From NCBI RefSeq assembly GCF_003751225.1, contig NZ_RJKE01000001.1:4464001-4528000 (forward strand): a stretch of 64,000 nucleotides of DNA, given 5' to 3'. Made by a program: the position numbers and the translations under genes. Origin of the DNA: Actinocorallia herbida. GTDB taxonomy: Bacteria; Actinomycetota; Actinomycetes; Streptosporangiales; Streptosporangiaceae. The notes beneath the pieces were generated by a model. The model was not told where the DNA came from, did not search any database, and saw only the letters and a program-made list of their open reading frames with translations. Positions 9,184-17,321 of this stretch are shown here, in pieces (position 1 is the first letter of the stretch; every line of letters begins with the position of its first letter).

Positions 9184-9702
9184 ATGATCGAGCACCGAGA
9201 GCTACCGGCCTCCCTGGACGAGGAGGCGCTGCTCGCCCTCGCCGACGACCACCACGACCGGGAGGTGCGGGCGTGCGGGACCCGTGAGGCGGGCGGCCAT
9301 CTGGTGAAGGTGTACGGTGTCGAGGCGCCCGGCCGGTCCGTCACCGACCAGGATCTGGAGGCCGCGCTCCGCCTCGCCGGGACCCACCTCCAGCTCGGCG
9401 CCGCGCGCGGCTCCCTCGGCCTCGCCGTGCTGATCTGCCACGCGGGCGGCGACGGCGACCACGTCCTCGTCCACACGTGGATCGAGGGGCGCAGGGCCGA
9501 TCTGGCGATCTTCACGGGCCCGGTGGGCAAGCCGGAACTGCTGCGGCCCGGCCACGTCGGCCTCGCCCCGTGCGTCTGGGAGGCCGCCGTCCTCGCGCAC
9601 GAGCGGACCGCCTTCTCCCGGCACCTGCTCGACGGCCGCGCCTCCCTCGCCGGCCGCATCACGGCCTGGGCCGCCGACACCGTGCGCGGCCCCGTCCGCT
9701 GA
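9184..9702 (+). CDS. Conserved hypothetical actinobacterial protein
   Basis: A 172-residue soluble protein with no signal peptide, membrane segment or catalytic motif that I recognise. It has normal high-GC codon use and a clear beginning at ATG 9184. The second half ('HTWIEGRRADLAIFTGP', 'VWEAAVLAHERTAFSRH') resembles unnamed proteins I associate with actinomycetes, but no function follows from that. It diverges from the quinone oxidoreductase gene. A possible small hairpin (9779-9797) lies downstream. Confidence 0.72.
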   Translation: MIEHRELPASLDEEALLALADDHHDREVRACGTREAGGHLVKVYGVEAPGRSVTDQDLEAALRLAGTHLQLGAARGSLGLAVLICHAGGDGDHVLVHTWIEGRRADLAIFTGPVGKPELLRPGHVGLAPCVWEAAVLAHERTAFSRHLLDGRASLAGRITAWAADTVRGPVR

Positions 9703-10100
9703 ACGGCGCCCGTCGCGCCGACGCCGCAGTGCCACGCCGCTCGATCTGCCGCTGCGCCGCACCCTGCGGGCGTGATCCCGTCGGCGGCACGCCGACGACG
9801 GCTCCGGCGCGGGCCGACTCTCCGCCCCGCACGACCCGTCGGTCTCCACCGACGCCGATCCGGCTGAGCGGACGGCGCTCTCGACCGTTCCACTAACGCA
9901 AGAAATTCAACGCGATCTGCGGGACCGGGATAAGCCGATCGGGGCGATATCCGCGTTGCCGGCCGCGGAGGTGGTTTCCCGAGCGGCGATCCCGCTCTGC
10001 CCCACACCGAAAACCACCATTGTCATGGCGAATTCGCCGGGCTCGTCGCGGCGGAGAACCGCGCCCCGGAGCCGTCGGCACGGGGCGCGGTACCGCCCTG
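9703..10100. other. Intergenic region without a supported gene
   Basis: About 400 bp between two genes that point toward each other. It holds a 7-bp-arm hairpin at 9779-9797 (CGTCGGC, five-base loop, GCCGACG) that could terminate the 9184 gene. A somewhat AT-richer patch at about 9895-10030 could encode a 39-residue minus-strand peptide beginning at 10026, but its start has no clear ribosome binding site and the sequence resembles nothing known to me. Confidence 0.5.
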
Positions 10101-11309
10101 TCAGGCGGGCTGCAGCCAGAGCTGCTCCGGGCGGCGGGCGCCGGAGCGCTTGCGCCAGGCGAGCGGGTCGCCCGTCGGCCGGAGCGACGGGAAGCGGGCC
10201 ACCAGCGCGGCGATCGTCTCCTCGAGGATGACGATCGCGAGCCACTTGCCCGGGCAGATGTGCGGGCCCGCGCCGAAGGCCAGGTGGTCGCGGGCGTTGG
10301 GACGCGTCAGGTCGACCGTGCGCGGGTCGGGGAACACGCCGGGGTCGGAGCTCGCGCCGTACTTGCCGAGGATCAGGACGCTGCCGGCCGGGATCGCGAC
10401 CCCGCCGAGCTCCAGGTCGCGGGCGGCGATGCGCGGCGGACCGTCGTCGCCGCTGGCGGGCCGGGTGCGCAGCAGCTCCTGGACCGCGTTCGGGATGAGC
10501 GACGGGTCCTCGCGCAGCGCGTCCCAGAACGTGCGGCCCGGCACCGGTCCGTGCGTCAGCAGATGCAGGACGATCGAGGTGATCGCGGTCGTGGTGGTCT
10601 CCCACCCGCCGGAGACGATGTTCGCGCCGACCATGACGGCCTCCGCCGTCGTGACGTCGGCGCCCTGCCCACCCGCGTAGGCCGACAGGATGTCGTCGCG
10701 GGACGCTCCCCCGCGCCGCTGCTCCAGCAGGCTCCCGATGTGCGCGCACATCTCCTGGACCGCGGCCCGGGCGTCGAGCGGGTCGGAGAAGTTGAGGAAC
10801 CTGTCGCCCCAGCTCACGAACAGGGGCAGGTCCTCCTCGGGCACGCCGATGATCTCGCCGAGCACCTGCAGGGTCAGCGGGGTCGCGTACTCCGCGACGA
10901 GGTCGAAGCGCTCCCGTCCCTCGAAGGCCGCGAGCCGCTCGTCGACGAACCCGCGGACGCGGGCGCGGCGCCGCTCGACCTCGGCCCGCCCGAACGGCCG
11001 GGCGGAGGGCCTGCGCACCCGCAGGTGGTCCTTTCCGGTCATCGCCAGCATGGTGCCCTGGATCGGGACGACGCCGGGCATCGGATCGACCGGCTGGAGG
11101 AAGTCCTCCGACCTGGTGAACACCTCGGTCAGCAGCGCGTGCCCGTTGACGAGGAACGCGGGCCGGTCCGCGAGGTCGAGCCAGATCGGCCAGACGCCCG
11201 GCCCCAGCGCGAAGTACACCTCGTTCAGGTATGCCGTCGGCTCGCCCCCGTCGAACGGATATCTGGGCGTCCCGTTATAGGGACACGTCAACGAAGCGGC
11301 TTCGGTCAC
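10101..11309 (-). CDS. Cytochrome P450
   Basis: A 402-residue soluble bacterial P450. The heme-ligand loop 'FGAGPHICPGK' places the cysteine at residue 352; the ExxR motif 'ELLR' is at 278-281, and the I-helix oxygen-activation motif is 'GGWETTTT' with Glu-Thr instead of Asp-Thr. 'GKDHLRVRRPSARPF' is the C-helix region. The GTG start has GGAGG seven bases upstream. No ferredoxin or ferredoxin reductase gene is adjacent, so electrons must come from elsewhere in the genome. The nearest regulator is the TetR gene at 11517, on the same strand upstream. Confidence 0.94.
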   Translation of the reverse strand: MTEAASLTCPYNGTPRYPFDGGEPTAYLNEVYFALGPGVWPIWLDLADRPAFLVNGHALLTEVFTRSEDFLQPVDPMPGVVPIQGTMLAMTGKDHLRVRRPSARPFGRAEVERRRARVRGFVDERLAAFEGRERFDLVAEYATPLTLQVLGEIIGVPEEDLPLFVSWGDRFLNFSDPLDARAAVQEMCAHIGSLLEQRRGGASRDDILSAYAGGQGADVTTAEAVMVGANIVSGGWETTTTAITSIVLHLLTHGPVPGRTFWDALREDPSLIPNAVQELLRTRPASGDDGPPRIAARDLELGGVAIPAGSVLILGKYGASSDPGVFPDPRTVDLTRPNARDHLAFGAGPHICPGKWLAIVILEETIAALVARFPSLRPTGDPLAWRKRSGARRPEQLWLQPA

Positions 11310-11516
11310 CTGGCATCCTCCGAACGGCGAGAATCCGTCTGCTTACCGAAATGATCGTAATTCGCCCACTCGATGTGATCAACAGAGCCGCGATCTTCCC
11401 CTTTTGCAGTAAGGGCCGCCCCGCACTCATTCCCTCGCCCCCCGCAACCATCGTTGTCAGACCCCGTCCCCGCCCGGCACGCCCGTCAGGAGACGCGCCG
11501 CCTCCGCCCGGCACGT

Positions 11517-12077
11517 CTAGCGCGCGGCCTCCGGGATCTCACGCGAGTGGCCCAGGGCGTCGTAGCTCGTGGCGACGACGTGGGGGCGCCAGGCGGAGCC
11601 CTTGCCGGCCCGATGGGCGGCGAGGACGAGGATGGAGAGGGCGCCGAGGGCTCCGGTGATGCGCATGAGGCGTTCCGGCTCGGGGTCGGGGCCCGTGCCG
11701 AAGGCCTCGACCAGCGTGCGGGTCTCGACGGCCCACGCGTCGAGGGTGGTGTGCAGGCCGAGGGTGAGGGAGACGAGGCCGGGGCGGGCCATGGCCTGGT
11801 CGACGATGGTCTCGATGGCGAGGCGGTCGCGCTCGGGGCCCGGCGGGAGGTCGGCGACCTGGTCGTGGACCTCCCGCTGCAACTCCAGGCTGCGCCGGAA
11901 GACCGCCTCGCGCAGCGCCTCCTTGGACGGGAAGTAGTGCAGCAGGCCGGCCTTGGACAGGCCGACGGCGTCGGCGACCGCCTGCACCGAGGTCTGGGTG
12001 AACCCGTGCCGGGCGAACAGCCCGGCCGCCCGGTCGAGGATGCCCTCGTCGATCTGTTGCCGGAACACTCTCGCCAT
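11517..12077 (-). CDS. TetR family transcriptional regulator
   Basis: A regulator of 186 residues from the preferred ATG 12077; ATG 12086 is also possible. The N-terminal helix-turn-helix reads 'GFTQTSVQAVADAVGLSK' followed by 'AGLLHYFPSKEALREAV', the standard TetR recognition-helix context. The C-terminal ligand domain is not assignable. It diverges from the mycofactocin-type SDR gene, and the 89 bp between them contain a perfect 7-bp inverted repeat (12118-12136), so self-repression and control of the SDR are likely. Confidence 0.9.
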   Translation of the reverse strand: MARVFRQQIDEGILDRAAGLFARHGFTQTSVQAVADAVGLSKAGLLHYFPSKEALREAVFRRSLELQREVHDQVADLPPGPERDRLAIETIVDQAMARPGLVSLTLGLHTTLDAWAVETRTLVEAFGTGPDPEPERLMRITGALGALSILVLAAHRAGKGSAWRPHVVATSYDALGHSREIPEAAR

Positions 12078-12117
12078 GACCGCCATCTTACCTTTTGGTG
12101 AGCTTTGCGGTAGATTC

Positions 12118-12136
12118 ACCGACCAATCCGGTCGGT
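12118..12136. promoter_or_regulatory. Probable TetR operator
   Basis: Inverted repeat ACCGACC-AATCC-GGTCGGT lies between the divergent TetR and SDR genes, about 30 bp upstream of the SDR start codon. The arms are perfect and the length suits a TetR dimer. A second, weaker dyad (ACC-TTTT-GGT, 12090-12099) lies beside the TetR start. Confidence 0.5.
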
Positions 12137-12166
12137 AAGTCGACCGGGAGTTCGAGGAGTCGAAGC

Positions 12167-13030
12167 ATGGCCGGAAAGCTCGAAGGCAAGGTCGCCTTCA
12201 TCACGGGTGCGGCGCGCGGTCAGGGACGCAGCCACGCGGTGAAACTCGCGGGTGAGGGCGCGGACATCATCGCCGTCGACATCTGCGCGCAGATCCCGTC
12301 CTCCCCCTACGACCTCGCCACCGAGGCCGACCTGGAGGAGACCGCCCGCCTCGTACGCGAGCTCGGAAGGCGCGTGGTCACCCGCGTCGCCGACGTGCGC
12401 GAGCGGACGCCGCTGGCCACCGCCGTCACCGAGGCCGTGGCGGAACTGGGCGGCATCGACATCGTCGTCGCCAACGCCGGCGTCAGCATGGTCGGCCCGA
12501 CCGTGCCCATGATCGGCTGGTTCGACACCGTCTCCATCAACCTCAGCGGCGTCATCAACACCCTGGAAGCGGCGTTCCCGCACCTGCGCGAGAACGCGTC
12601 GCTCATCTGCATCTCCTCCATGGCCGCGATGATGGCCGGCTCGGTGGACAGCCCCGCGGCGGGCCCCGGCGGCGCCGCCTACAGCCACTCCAAGCGGGCC
12701 GTCTCCCGGCTCGTCCACGACCTGGCGCTGCAGCTCGCCCCGCGGTCGATCCGCGTCAACGCGGTCCTGCCCGGCAACGTGGACACCGCGATGATCCGCA
12801 ACGACGCGCTCTACCGCCTGTTCCGCCCCGACCTGGAGAACCCCACCTGGGAGGACGCCCAGCCCGGCTTCCAGTCCATGCACCGCCTCCCGGTCCCCAC
12901 CATGCAGCCCGAGGACATCTCCGAGGCCGTCCTCTTCCTGGCCTCCGACGCCTCCCGCATGGTCACCGGCCTCCAGCTCAAGGTCGACGCCGGCACCCTC
13001 CTCACCCAGACCACCGCCGGCACCCCCTGA
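12167..13030 (+). CDS. Mycofactocin-type SDR family oxidoreductase
   Basis: A 287-residue short-chain dehydrogenase. The cofactor loop 'GKVAFITGAARGQGRSHA' and the segment 'GEGADIIAVDICAQI' followed by an insertion before 'LEETARLVRELGRRVV' are the marks of the subfamily whose NAD is not freely exchanged and whose electrons pass to mycofactocin. The catalytic residues appear as Ser in 'CISSMAAMM' and Tyr-x3-Lys in 'AAYSHSKRAV'. ATG 12167 has a GGAG site. No mycofactocin biosynthesis genes are in the window. A hairpin at 13039-13063 follows the stop. The substrate is probably an alcohol in terpenoid or xenobiotic degradation. Confidence 0.88.
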   Translation: MAGKLEGKVAFITGAARGQGRSHAVKLAGEGADIIAVDICAQIPSSPYDLATEADLEETARLVRELGRRVVTRVADVRERTPLATAVTEAVAELGGIDIVVANAGVSMVGPTVPMIGWFDTVSINLSGVINTLEAAFPHLRENASLICISSMAAMMAGSVDSPAAGPGGAAYSHSKRAVSRLVHDLALQLAPRSIRVNAVLPGNVDTAMIRNDALYRLFRPDLENPTWEDAQPGFQSMHRLPVPTMQPEDISEAVLFLASDASRMVTGLQLKVDAGTLLTQTTAGTP

Positions 13031-13038
13031 TCCGCCCC

Positions 13039-13063
13039 GGGCGCTCGGCACCGTCGAGCGCCC
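13039..13063. terminator. Hairpin terminator after the SDR gene
   Basis: Nine-base perfect arms GGGCGCTCG and CGAGCGCCC with a seven-base loop, 8 bp after the SDR stop codon. There is no U-tract, which is usual in high-GC actinomycetes. Confidence 0.65.
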
Positions 13064-13142
13064 GCCCTTCCCACCCGCCGACCTCGGACCCCGCCGAAGT
13101 CAGGGCCGACGGGAGCGGGGACCCGAAGCGGATCGCGCATAG

Positions 13143-13176
13143 GCCGACTCCTCAGGCGCGCACCTCAGGAGTCGGC
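13143..13176. terminator. Hairpin downstream of the DUF1877 gene
   Basis: Ten-base perfect arms GCCGACTCCT and AGGAGTCGGC around a 14-base loop. It lies about 45 bp beyond the stop of the minus-strand gene ending at 13221 and is likely its terminator. Confidence 0.5.
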
Positions 13177-13220
13177 ATCGGCATGTCCCGATCCGGCGGC
13201 CGGGCCCGCCCGACGCGGGA

Positions 13221-13715
13221 TCAATCGATCCAGAGGAGGAGGGCTTCGCGTTCGCGGGCGGCGGCGCGAACGAAGGCGCGGAGGGGCTCGTAGAAGGACT
13301 GCACCTCGATCAGGGCGTCCGGGGAGGTCCACTTGGCCGACGGGTAGAGGTCGGCGGCGGCGAGGTCGGCTGGGGAGAGTCCCTCGGCGAGGGTGGTGAA
13401 GGGGGTGCCGACGAGGGCTTGGGCGGCCTGGGTCACTTCGTCGGGTTCGAGGTAGCGGGGCGGGCCGTGGCCCCAGCCGTCGGCGGCGAACTCCTTGCCG
13501 CCGTGGACGAGGTCGACGGGGAAGGCGGCGCGGGCCAGGAGGAAGGCCAGGGCCTGCCAGGTCCAGGCGATGCCGAGCGTGCGGGCGCGCTCGGGTGGCG
13601 CGGGCGCTTCGGCCGCCGCCTCGGCCAGGGCCTCGACGTATCCGCGGGCCCATTTCTCGTCGACGATGGCCGCGCCGAGTTTGCGCGCCGTGATCCTCGC
13701 GTACCTGCCGTTCAT
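13221..13715 (-). CDS. DUF1877 (YfbM-like) family protein
   Basis: A 164-residue cytoplasmic protein of the YfbM/DUF1877 family, whose function is unknown. Visible family features are an N-terminal helix region with 'LGIAWTWQALAFLLARAAF', the turn 'GWGHGPPRYLEPDEVTQAA' and 'AAADLYPSAKW' toward the C-terminus. ATG 13715 is preferred; a GTG two codons upstream is in frame. It is transcribed away from the GlxA gene. Confidence 0.8.
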   Translation of the reverse strand: MNGRYARITARKLGAAIVDEKWARGYVEALAEAAAEAPAPPERARTLGIAWTWQALAFLLARAAFPVDLVHGGKEFAADGWGHGPPRYLEPDEVTQAAQALVGTPFTTLAEGLSPADLAAADLYPSAKWTSPDALIEVQSFYEPLRAFVRAAAREREALLLWID

Positions 13716-13844
13716 GCTCACCCGGCCAGGCTACGAGCAGGGTCCGACATTTTCCGGAACCGCGCGGACACGGCCCGCGACGATGGCAGGAAAGGTGGGA
13801 GACCTGTCATTGCCGCCATCGGGCTCCGCTGCGAGGCTGACGGC

Positions 13845-14810
13845 ATGGCAGCACGCGGTGTCCTCATCGTCCTCTTCGACGGGGTGCAGAGTCTCGACGT
13901 CACCGGTCCCCTGGAGGTCTTCCAGGGCGCGGCCGTGGCCGTCCCCGGCGCTTACTCGGTCACGACCGCGTCGCCGGGCGGGGCCGCCGTCCGCACGACC
14001 TCGGGTCTGCGCCTGCTGCCGGACGCCGACCTCGCGCGGGTCGACGCCCCGCACACGCTCGTCGTGCCCGGCGGCGCGGGCACCGTGCGTCCGCAGCCCG
14101 CCCTTGCGGCGCGCATCAGCGCGCTGGCGCAGGGTGCCGCCCGCGTGGTGTCGGTGTGCACGGGCGCGTTCCTGCTCGCCGAGGCGGGGCTGCTCAGCGG
14201 GCGTCGCGCGACCACCCACTGGGCCTACTGCGCGGCGCTCGCCCGCCGCCATCCGGACGTGACCGTCGATCCCGACCCGATCTACGTCCGGGACGGGCGC
14301 ATCGCCACGTCGGCGGGCGTCACCGCGGGCATCGACCTCGCGCTCGCGCTGGTCGAGGACGACCTGGGCCGCGACCTCGCCCTGCTCACCGCCCGCCATC
14401 TCGTGGTGTTCCTGCGGCGGCCGGGCGACCAGGCCCAGTTCAGCGCCCATCTCGCCGCGCAGACCGCCGCCCGGCGCCCGCTGCGCGACGTGCAGCGCTG
14501 GATCGACGAGCACCCCGGCGAGGACCTGTCGGTGGAGACGCTCGCCAGGCGCTCGGCCCTGTCCCCCCGGCACTTCGCCCGCGCCTTCGCCGCGGAGGTC
14601 GGCATGACGCCCGGCCGGTACGTCGAAGGCGTCCGGGTCGAGGCGGCCCGGCGGCTGCTGGAGGACACCGACGAAGGCATCGCGCAGATAGCGCGTGCTT
14701 GCGGGTACGGCACTCCCGAGGCGATGCGGCGCGCGTTCCTGCGCGCGCTCCATGTCCCGCCCGCGGAGTACCGCCGCCGCTTCCACCCTCACCCGACCGG
14801 AGGTACCTGA
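13845..14810 (+). CDS. GlxA family regulator (DJ-1/PfpI domain plus AraC HTH)
   Basis: A 321-residue transcription factor. Residues about 1-170 form a DJ-1/PfpI amidotransferase-like sensor with the nucleophile-elbow sequence 'VVSVCTGAFLLAEAG' and 'RATTHWAYC'. Residues about 215-321 are an AraC-type double HTH ('LARRSALSPRHFARAFAAEV', then 'IAQIARACGYGTPEAMRRAF'). The next gene encodes a stand-alone DJ-1 protein and its ATG overlaps this stop by one base (TGATG). The two DJ-1 domains are visibly related, so the partner may produce or remove the ligand. Confidence 0.93.
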   Translation: MAARGVLIVLFDGVQSLDVTGPLEVFQGAAVAVPGAYSVTTASPGGAAVRTTSGLRLLPDADLARVDAPHTLVVPGGAGTVRPQPALAARISALAQGAARVVSVCTGAFLLAEAGLLSGRRATTHWAYCAALARRHPDVTVDPDPIYVRDGRIATSAGVTAGIDLALALVEDDLGRDLALLTARHLVVFLRRPGDQAQFSAHLAAQTAARRPLRDVQRWIDEHPGEDLSVETLARRSALSPRHFARAFAAEVGMTPGRYVEGVRVEAARRLLEDTDEGIAQIARACGYGTPEAMRRAFLRALHVPPAEYRRRFHPHPTGGT

Positions 14811-15445
14811 TGCAGATAGCCATCCCGCTCTACGAGGACTTCACCGCCCTCGACGCCGTCGGCCCCTACGAGATCCTGTCCCGGATCCCCGGGGCGGAGG
14901 TCGTCTTCGCCGCGGTCCGTCCCGGACCCGTCAGGACGGACATGCGGAGCCTCGCCCTCACCGCGGACGCGTCCCTCGCGGAGGTGCCCTCTCCGGACAT
15001 CGTCCTCGTTCCCGGCGGTCCGGGCACCGCGGAGGCGCTGAACAGCGAGCCGTACCTGGAGTGGCTTCGCGGCGTCGACGCGGGCACCTCGTGGACGACG
15101 TCGGTCTGCTCGGGATCCGTGCTGCTCGCCGCGGCGGGCCTGCTCACCGGGCGCCGGGCGACGTCCCACTGGATCTGCATGGAACTGCTCGAGGCGTTCG
15201 GGGCCGTCGCCGTCACCGACCGGGTCGTCATGGACGGCAAGTACGCGACGGCCGCGGGGGTGTCGGCCGGGATCGACCTCGCGCTGACGCTCAGCGGCGC
15301 GCTCGCGGGCGACCGGGTGGCCGAGTCCATCCAGCTCGTCGTGGAGTACGACCCGCAGCCGCCCTACGACATGGGCTCCCCCGCCAAGGCCCCGGCCTCT
15401 CTTGTCGAGAGCCTGCGCGAGAGCAACCTCGTCGTGACGGCCTGA
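14810..15445 (+). CDS. DJ-1/PfpI family protein
   Basis: A 211-residue single-domain member of the DJ-1/PfpI superfamily related to isonitrile hydratase-type proteins. The elbow cysteine is in 'TTSVCSGSVLLAAAGLL' and the following 'RATSHWICMELLEAFG' matches the sensor domain of the GlxA protein encoded just upstream. The N-terminus 'MQIAIPLYEDFTALDAVGP' is standard for the family. The start overlaps the upstream stop. A strong bidirectional hairpin (15461-15495) separates it from the convergent MpaB-like gene. Confidence 0.88.
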   Translation: MQIAIPLYEDFTALDAVGPYEILSRIPGAEVVFAAVRPGPVRTDMRSLALTADASLAEVPSPDIVLVPGGPGTAEALNSEPYLEWLRGVDAGTSWTTSVCSGSVLLAAAGLLTGRRATSHWICMELLEAFGAVAVTDRVVMDGKYATAAGVSAGIDLALTLSGALAGDRVAESIQLVVEYDPQPPYDMGSPAKAPASLVESLRESNLVVTA

Positions 15446-15460
15446 CGCGGACGGCACGGC

Positions 15461-15495
15461 GACGCGGGTGACGTACGGGGTCCGTCACCCGCGTC
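15461..15495. terminator. Bidirectional terminator between convergent genes
   Basis: Perfect 13-base arms (GACGCGGGTGACG and its complement) around a nine-base loop, 15 bp past the DJ-1 stop and 3 bp from the MpaB-like stop. Confidence 0.75.
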
Positions 15496-15498
15496 CCG

Positions 15499-16503
15499 TC
15501 AGATGCCCGCCTCGACCTCTTCCCTGCTGCGGAAGGGGTCGGCCTCCAGGGGCGCGGTGGAGGCGACCGGCTTGCTGGTGGTCCCCCCGGCGACGCGGCC
15601 CTTCGCCTCCTGGAACTCCCGGATGGGCCCGGCGGCCTCGTGCAGCCCGTTCAGCGCCAGCCACAGCGCGCTGCGCTTGAACTTCAGCTCGACCCGGTTG
15701 GGCGGACGGTACAGGCAGAGCTTCTGGGCCCAGCGCGGAAGGAGGTCGCGCGCGGCCCAGTCCATGAACGCGCTGCCGGGGGCCCACGGAGGGATCCCGT
15801 TACCTTCGACGTTGGGTCCGGTGGCGAACGCCTTGATGGGCGTCACCGCGAGCTTGGGCAGGTAGGACTCCAGGCATTCGAGGACCTCTGCCTTGGTCGT
15901 AGGCAGGTCGGTGCCTCCGAGCGCTTCGCCTACCCGGACGAACTCGCCGTAGTACCGATCGAGGTCGGCCCCGCGCAGCGGCCTGGCGTGGTATCGCTCG
16001 TGCGCCGTCGCCAGGCCCCAGACGACGGTCGCGTAGTTCCACCGCAGCCAGTCGGGGTCGTCGGCGTCGTAGGGCAGCCCGTCGGGGCGGACCCCCTTGA
16101 CGGTGTGGTGCATCGCCCGCACGGTCTTCGCGAGCCTCTCCGCGGTCGCGGTGGACCCGTAGGCCGTCCCGACGAAGAACGACACGGAGTGCCCGAGGCG
16201 CACGGCCGCCCCTTCGGGGTCGATCCCCCCGGTCGCCTTGCCGTCCACCCGCTCGACGAGCCGCGAGTGGTCGTGTCCCATCCAGCTGATGCTCGGGTCG
16301 AGGCCCTCGATGTAGGCGGCCGCGACGAGGCCGAGCACGAGTGTCGGCAGGTGGGAGTGCACGTACCAGACGGCGCTGTCGGGCCCGAACCAGCCCGGGT
16401 CGCCCTTGGGTTCGGCGAAGTCGAGGCCGCGGAAGAACCTTCGGCGGACCTCCGCGTCGAAGGCCTTGTCGAAGCGCGTGGCTATGGGGTTCGCGACGGC
16501 CAT
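15499..16503 (-). CDS. Oxygenase MpaB family protein (DUF2236)
   Basis: A 334-residue protein of the DUF2236/MpaB group, heme enzymes distantly related to latex-clearing protein. Family-like segments are 'GDPGWFGPDSAVWYVHSHLP', 'GHDHSRLVERVDG', 'ERLAKTVRAMHHTVKG' and 'LRWNYATVVWGLATAHERY', the last two containing candidate heme-contacting histidines. No signal peptide is seen. ATG 16503 has an AGGGAG site. The gene diverges from a TetR gene with a CCAGAA/TTCTGG palindrome between them, so local repression is likely. The oxygenase role is inferred from family membership. Confidence 0.85.
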   Translation of the reverse strand: MAVANPIATRFDKAFDAEVRRRFFRGLDFAEPKGDPGWFGPDSAVWYVHSHLPTLVLGLVAAAYIEGLDPSISWMGHDHSRLVERVDGKATGGIDPEGAAVRLGHSVSFFVGTAYGSTATAERLAKTVRAMHHTVKGVRPDGLPYDADDPDWLRWNYATVVWGLATAHERYHARPLRGADLDRYYGEFVRVGEALGGTDLPTTKAEVLECLESYLPKLAVTPIKAFATGPNVEGNGIPPWAPGSAFMDWAARDLLPRWAQKLCLYRPPNRVELKFKRSALWLALNGLHEAAGPIREFQEAKGRVAGGTTSKPVASTAPLEADPFRSREEVEAGI

Positions 16504-16538
16504 CCCGTGCTCCCTGAATTTTGTGGCTACGAGTGTCA

Positions 16539-16555
16539 CCAGAATAGGTTTCTGG
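16539..16555. promoter_or_regulatory. Probable TetR operator between MpaB-like and TetR genes
   Basis: The dyad CCAGAA-TAGGT-TTCTGG sits in the middle of the 86 bp divergent promoter region, 35 bp from the MpaB-like start and 34 bp from the TetR start. It is the only clear palindrome there. Confidence 0.45.
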
Positions 16556-16589
16556 GCACGGTCGTGTCCAGACTTGGTAGGCTGCCTTC

Positions 16590-17225
16590 ATGGCGACACA
16601 GCGGGGCGGCGCGGCCACGCGCTGGGCGGGGGTGCCCGTAGCGCGCCGCAAGGACGAGCGGCGCGACATGCTCGTCCAGGCCGCCTTCCGGCTGTTCGGC
16701 GACGAGGGCGAGACCGCGCTCACCGTGCGCGCGGTGTGCCGCGAGGCGGGCCTGCACACCCGCTACTTCTACGAGAACTTCACCGACACCTCGGGCCTGC
16801 TCGCCGCCGTCCACGACCGCGAGGCGACGGCCCTGGGCGAGGCCCTGCTCAGCGCGCTCGAGGACGCGGGCCCCCAGCCCGAGCCCCGCACCCGCGCGGG
16901 CGTCAGCGCCGTGCTGCGCTTCCTCAGCGCCGACCCGCGCCGCGGCCGCATCCTGTTCGCCGAGGCCCGCGGCAACGAGGTGCTCGCCGACCGCCGCCGC
17001 GCCGCCCAGACCGACCTCCTCGACGGCCTGCTCGCGATGACCCGGGTCCCCGACCCGTCCCTCGCCCTCGTCGTCGCCGCCACGATGTTCACCGGCGCCA
17101 TGTCGGAGCTGGCCAGGCAGTGGGCCGAGGGCCGTCTGGGCGACGACCTCGACCCCGTCGTGGAGACCGCCGTGTCCCTCGCCCTCGCCTTCCACGACGC
17201 CGCGGTCCGCGCGGCCTCCTCCTGA
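16590..17225 (+). CDS. TetR family transcriptional regulator
   Basis: A 211-residue regulator. The DNA-binding domain spans about residues 20-75, with 'ALTVRAVCREAGLHTRYFYE' as the HTH and the TetR hallmark 'YFYENFTDTSGLLAAVHD'. The C-terminal domain has 'ILFAEARGNEVLADRR' but no known ligand signature. It diverges from the MpaB-like oxygenase gene and probably represses it. A 44 bp perfect palindrome lies 43 bp past its stop. Confidence 0.9.
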   Translation: MATQRGGAATRWAGVPVARRKDERRDMLVQAAFRLFGDEGETALTVRAVCREAGLHTRYFYENFTDTSGLLAAVHDREATALGEALLSALEDAGPQPEPRTRAGVSAVLRFLSADPRRGRILFAEARGNEVLADRRRAAQTDLLDGLLAMTRVPDPSLALVVAATMFTGAMSELARQWAEGRLGDDLDPVVETAVSLALAFHDAAVRAASS

Positions 17226-17268
17226 CCTCTCGCCCCGGTGGCCCGCGCCGCCCCCGACATCGAGAACG

Positions 17269-17312
17269 CCGACGGGATGCGTCGTCCGATCGGACGACGC
17301 ATCCCGTCGGCG
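17269..17312. terminator. 44 bp perfect palindrome between convergent genes
   Basis: Arms 17269-17290 and 17291-17312 are exact reverse complements of 22 bases with no spacer. It lies between the TetR stop (17225) and the MFS stop (17322) and so can serve both as terminator. The absence of any loop bases is unusual and also allows cruciform formation or a protein-binding role. Confidence 0.7.
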
Positions 17313-17321
17313 AACCTTCCG

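Noticed and set aside
9907-10026. 39-residue peptide upstream-facing from the P450 downstream region
   Set aside because: No ribosome binding site, no recognisable homologue, and Arg/Ser-rich tail.
12167-13030. A mycofactocin biosynthesis locus in the window
   Set aside because: Only the dependent-type SDR is present; no mftA-F-like genes were found.
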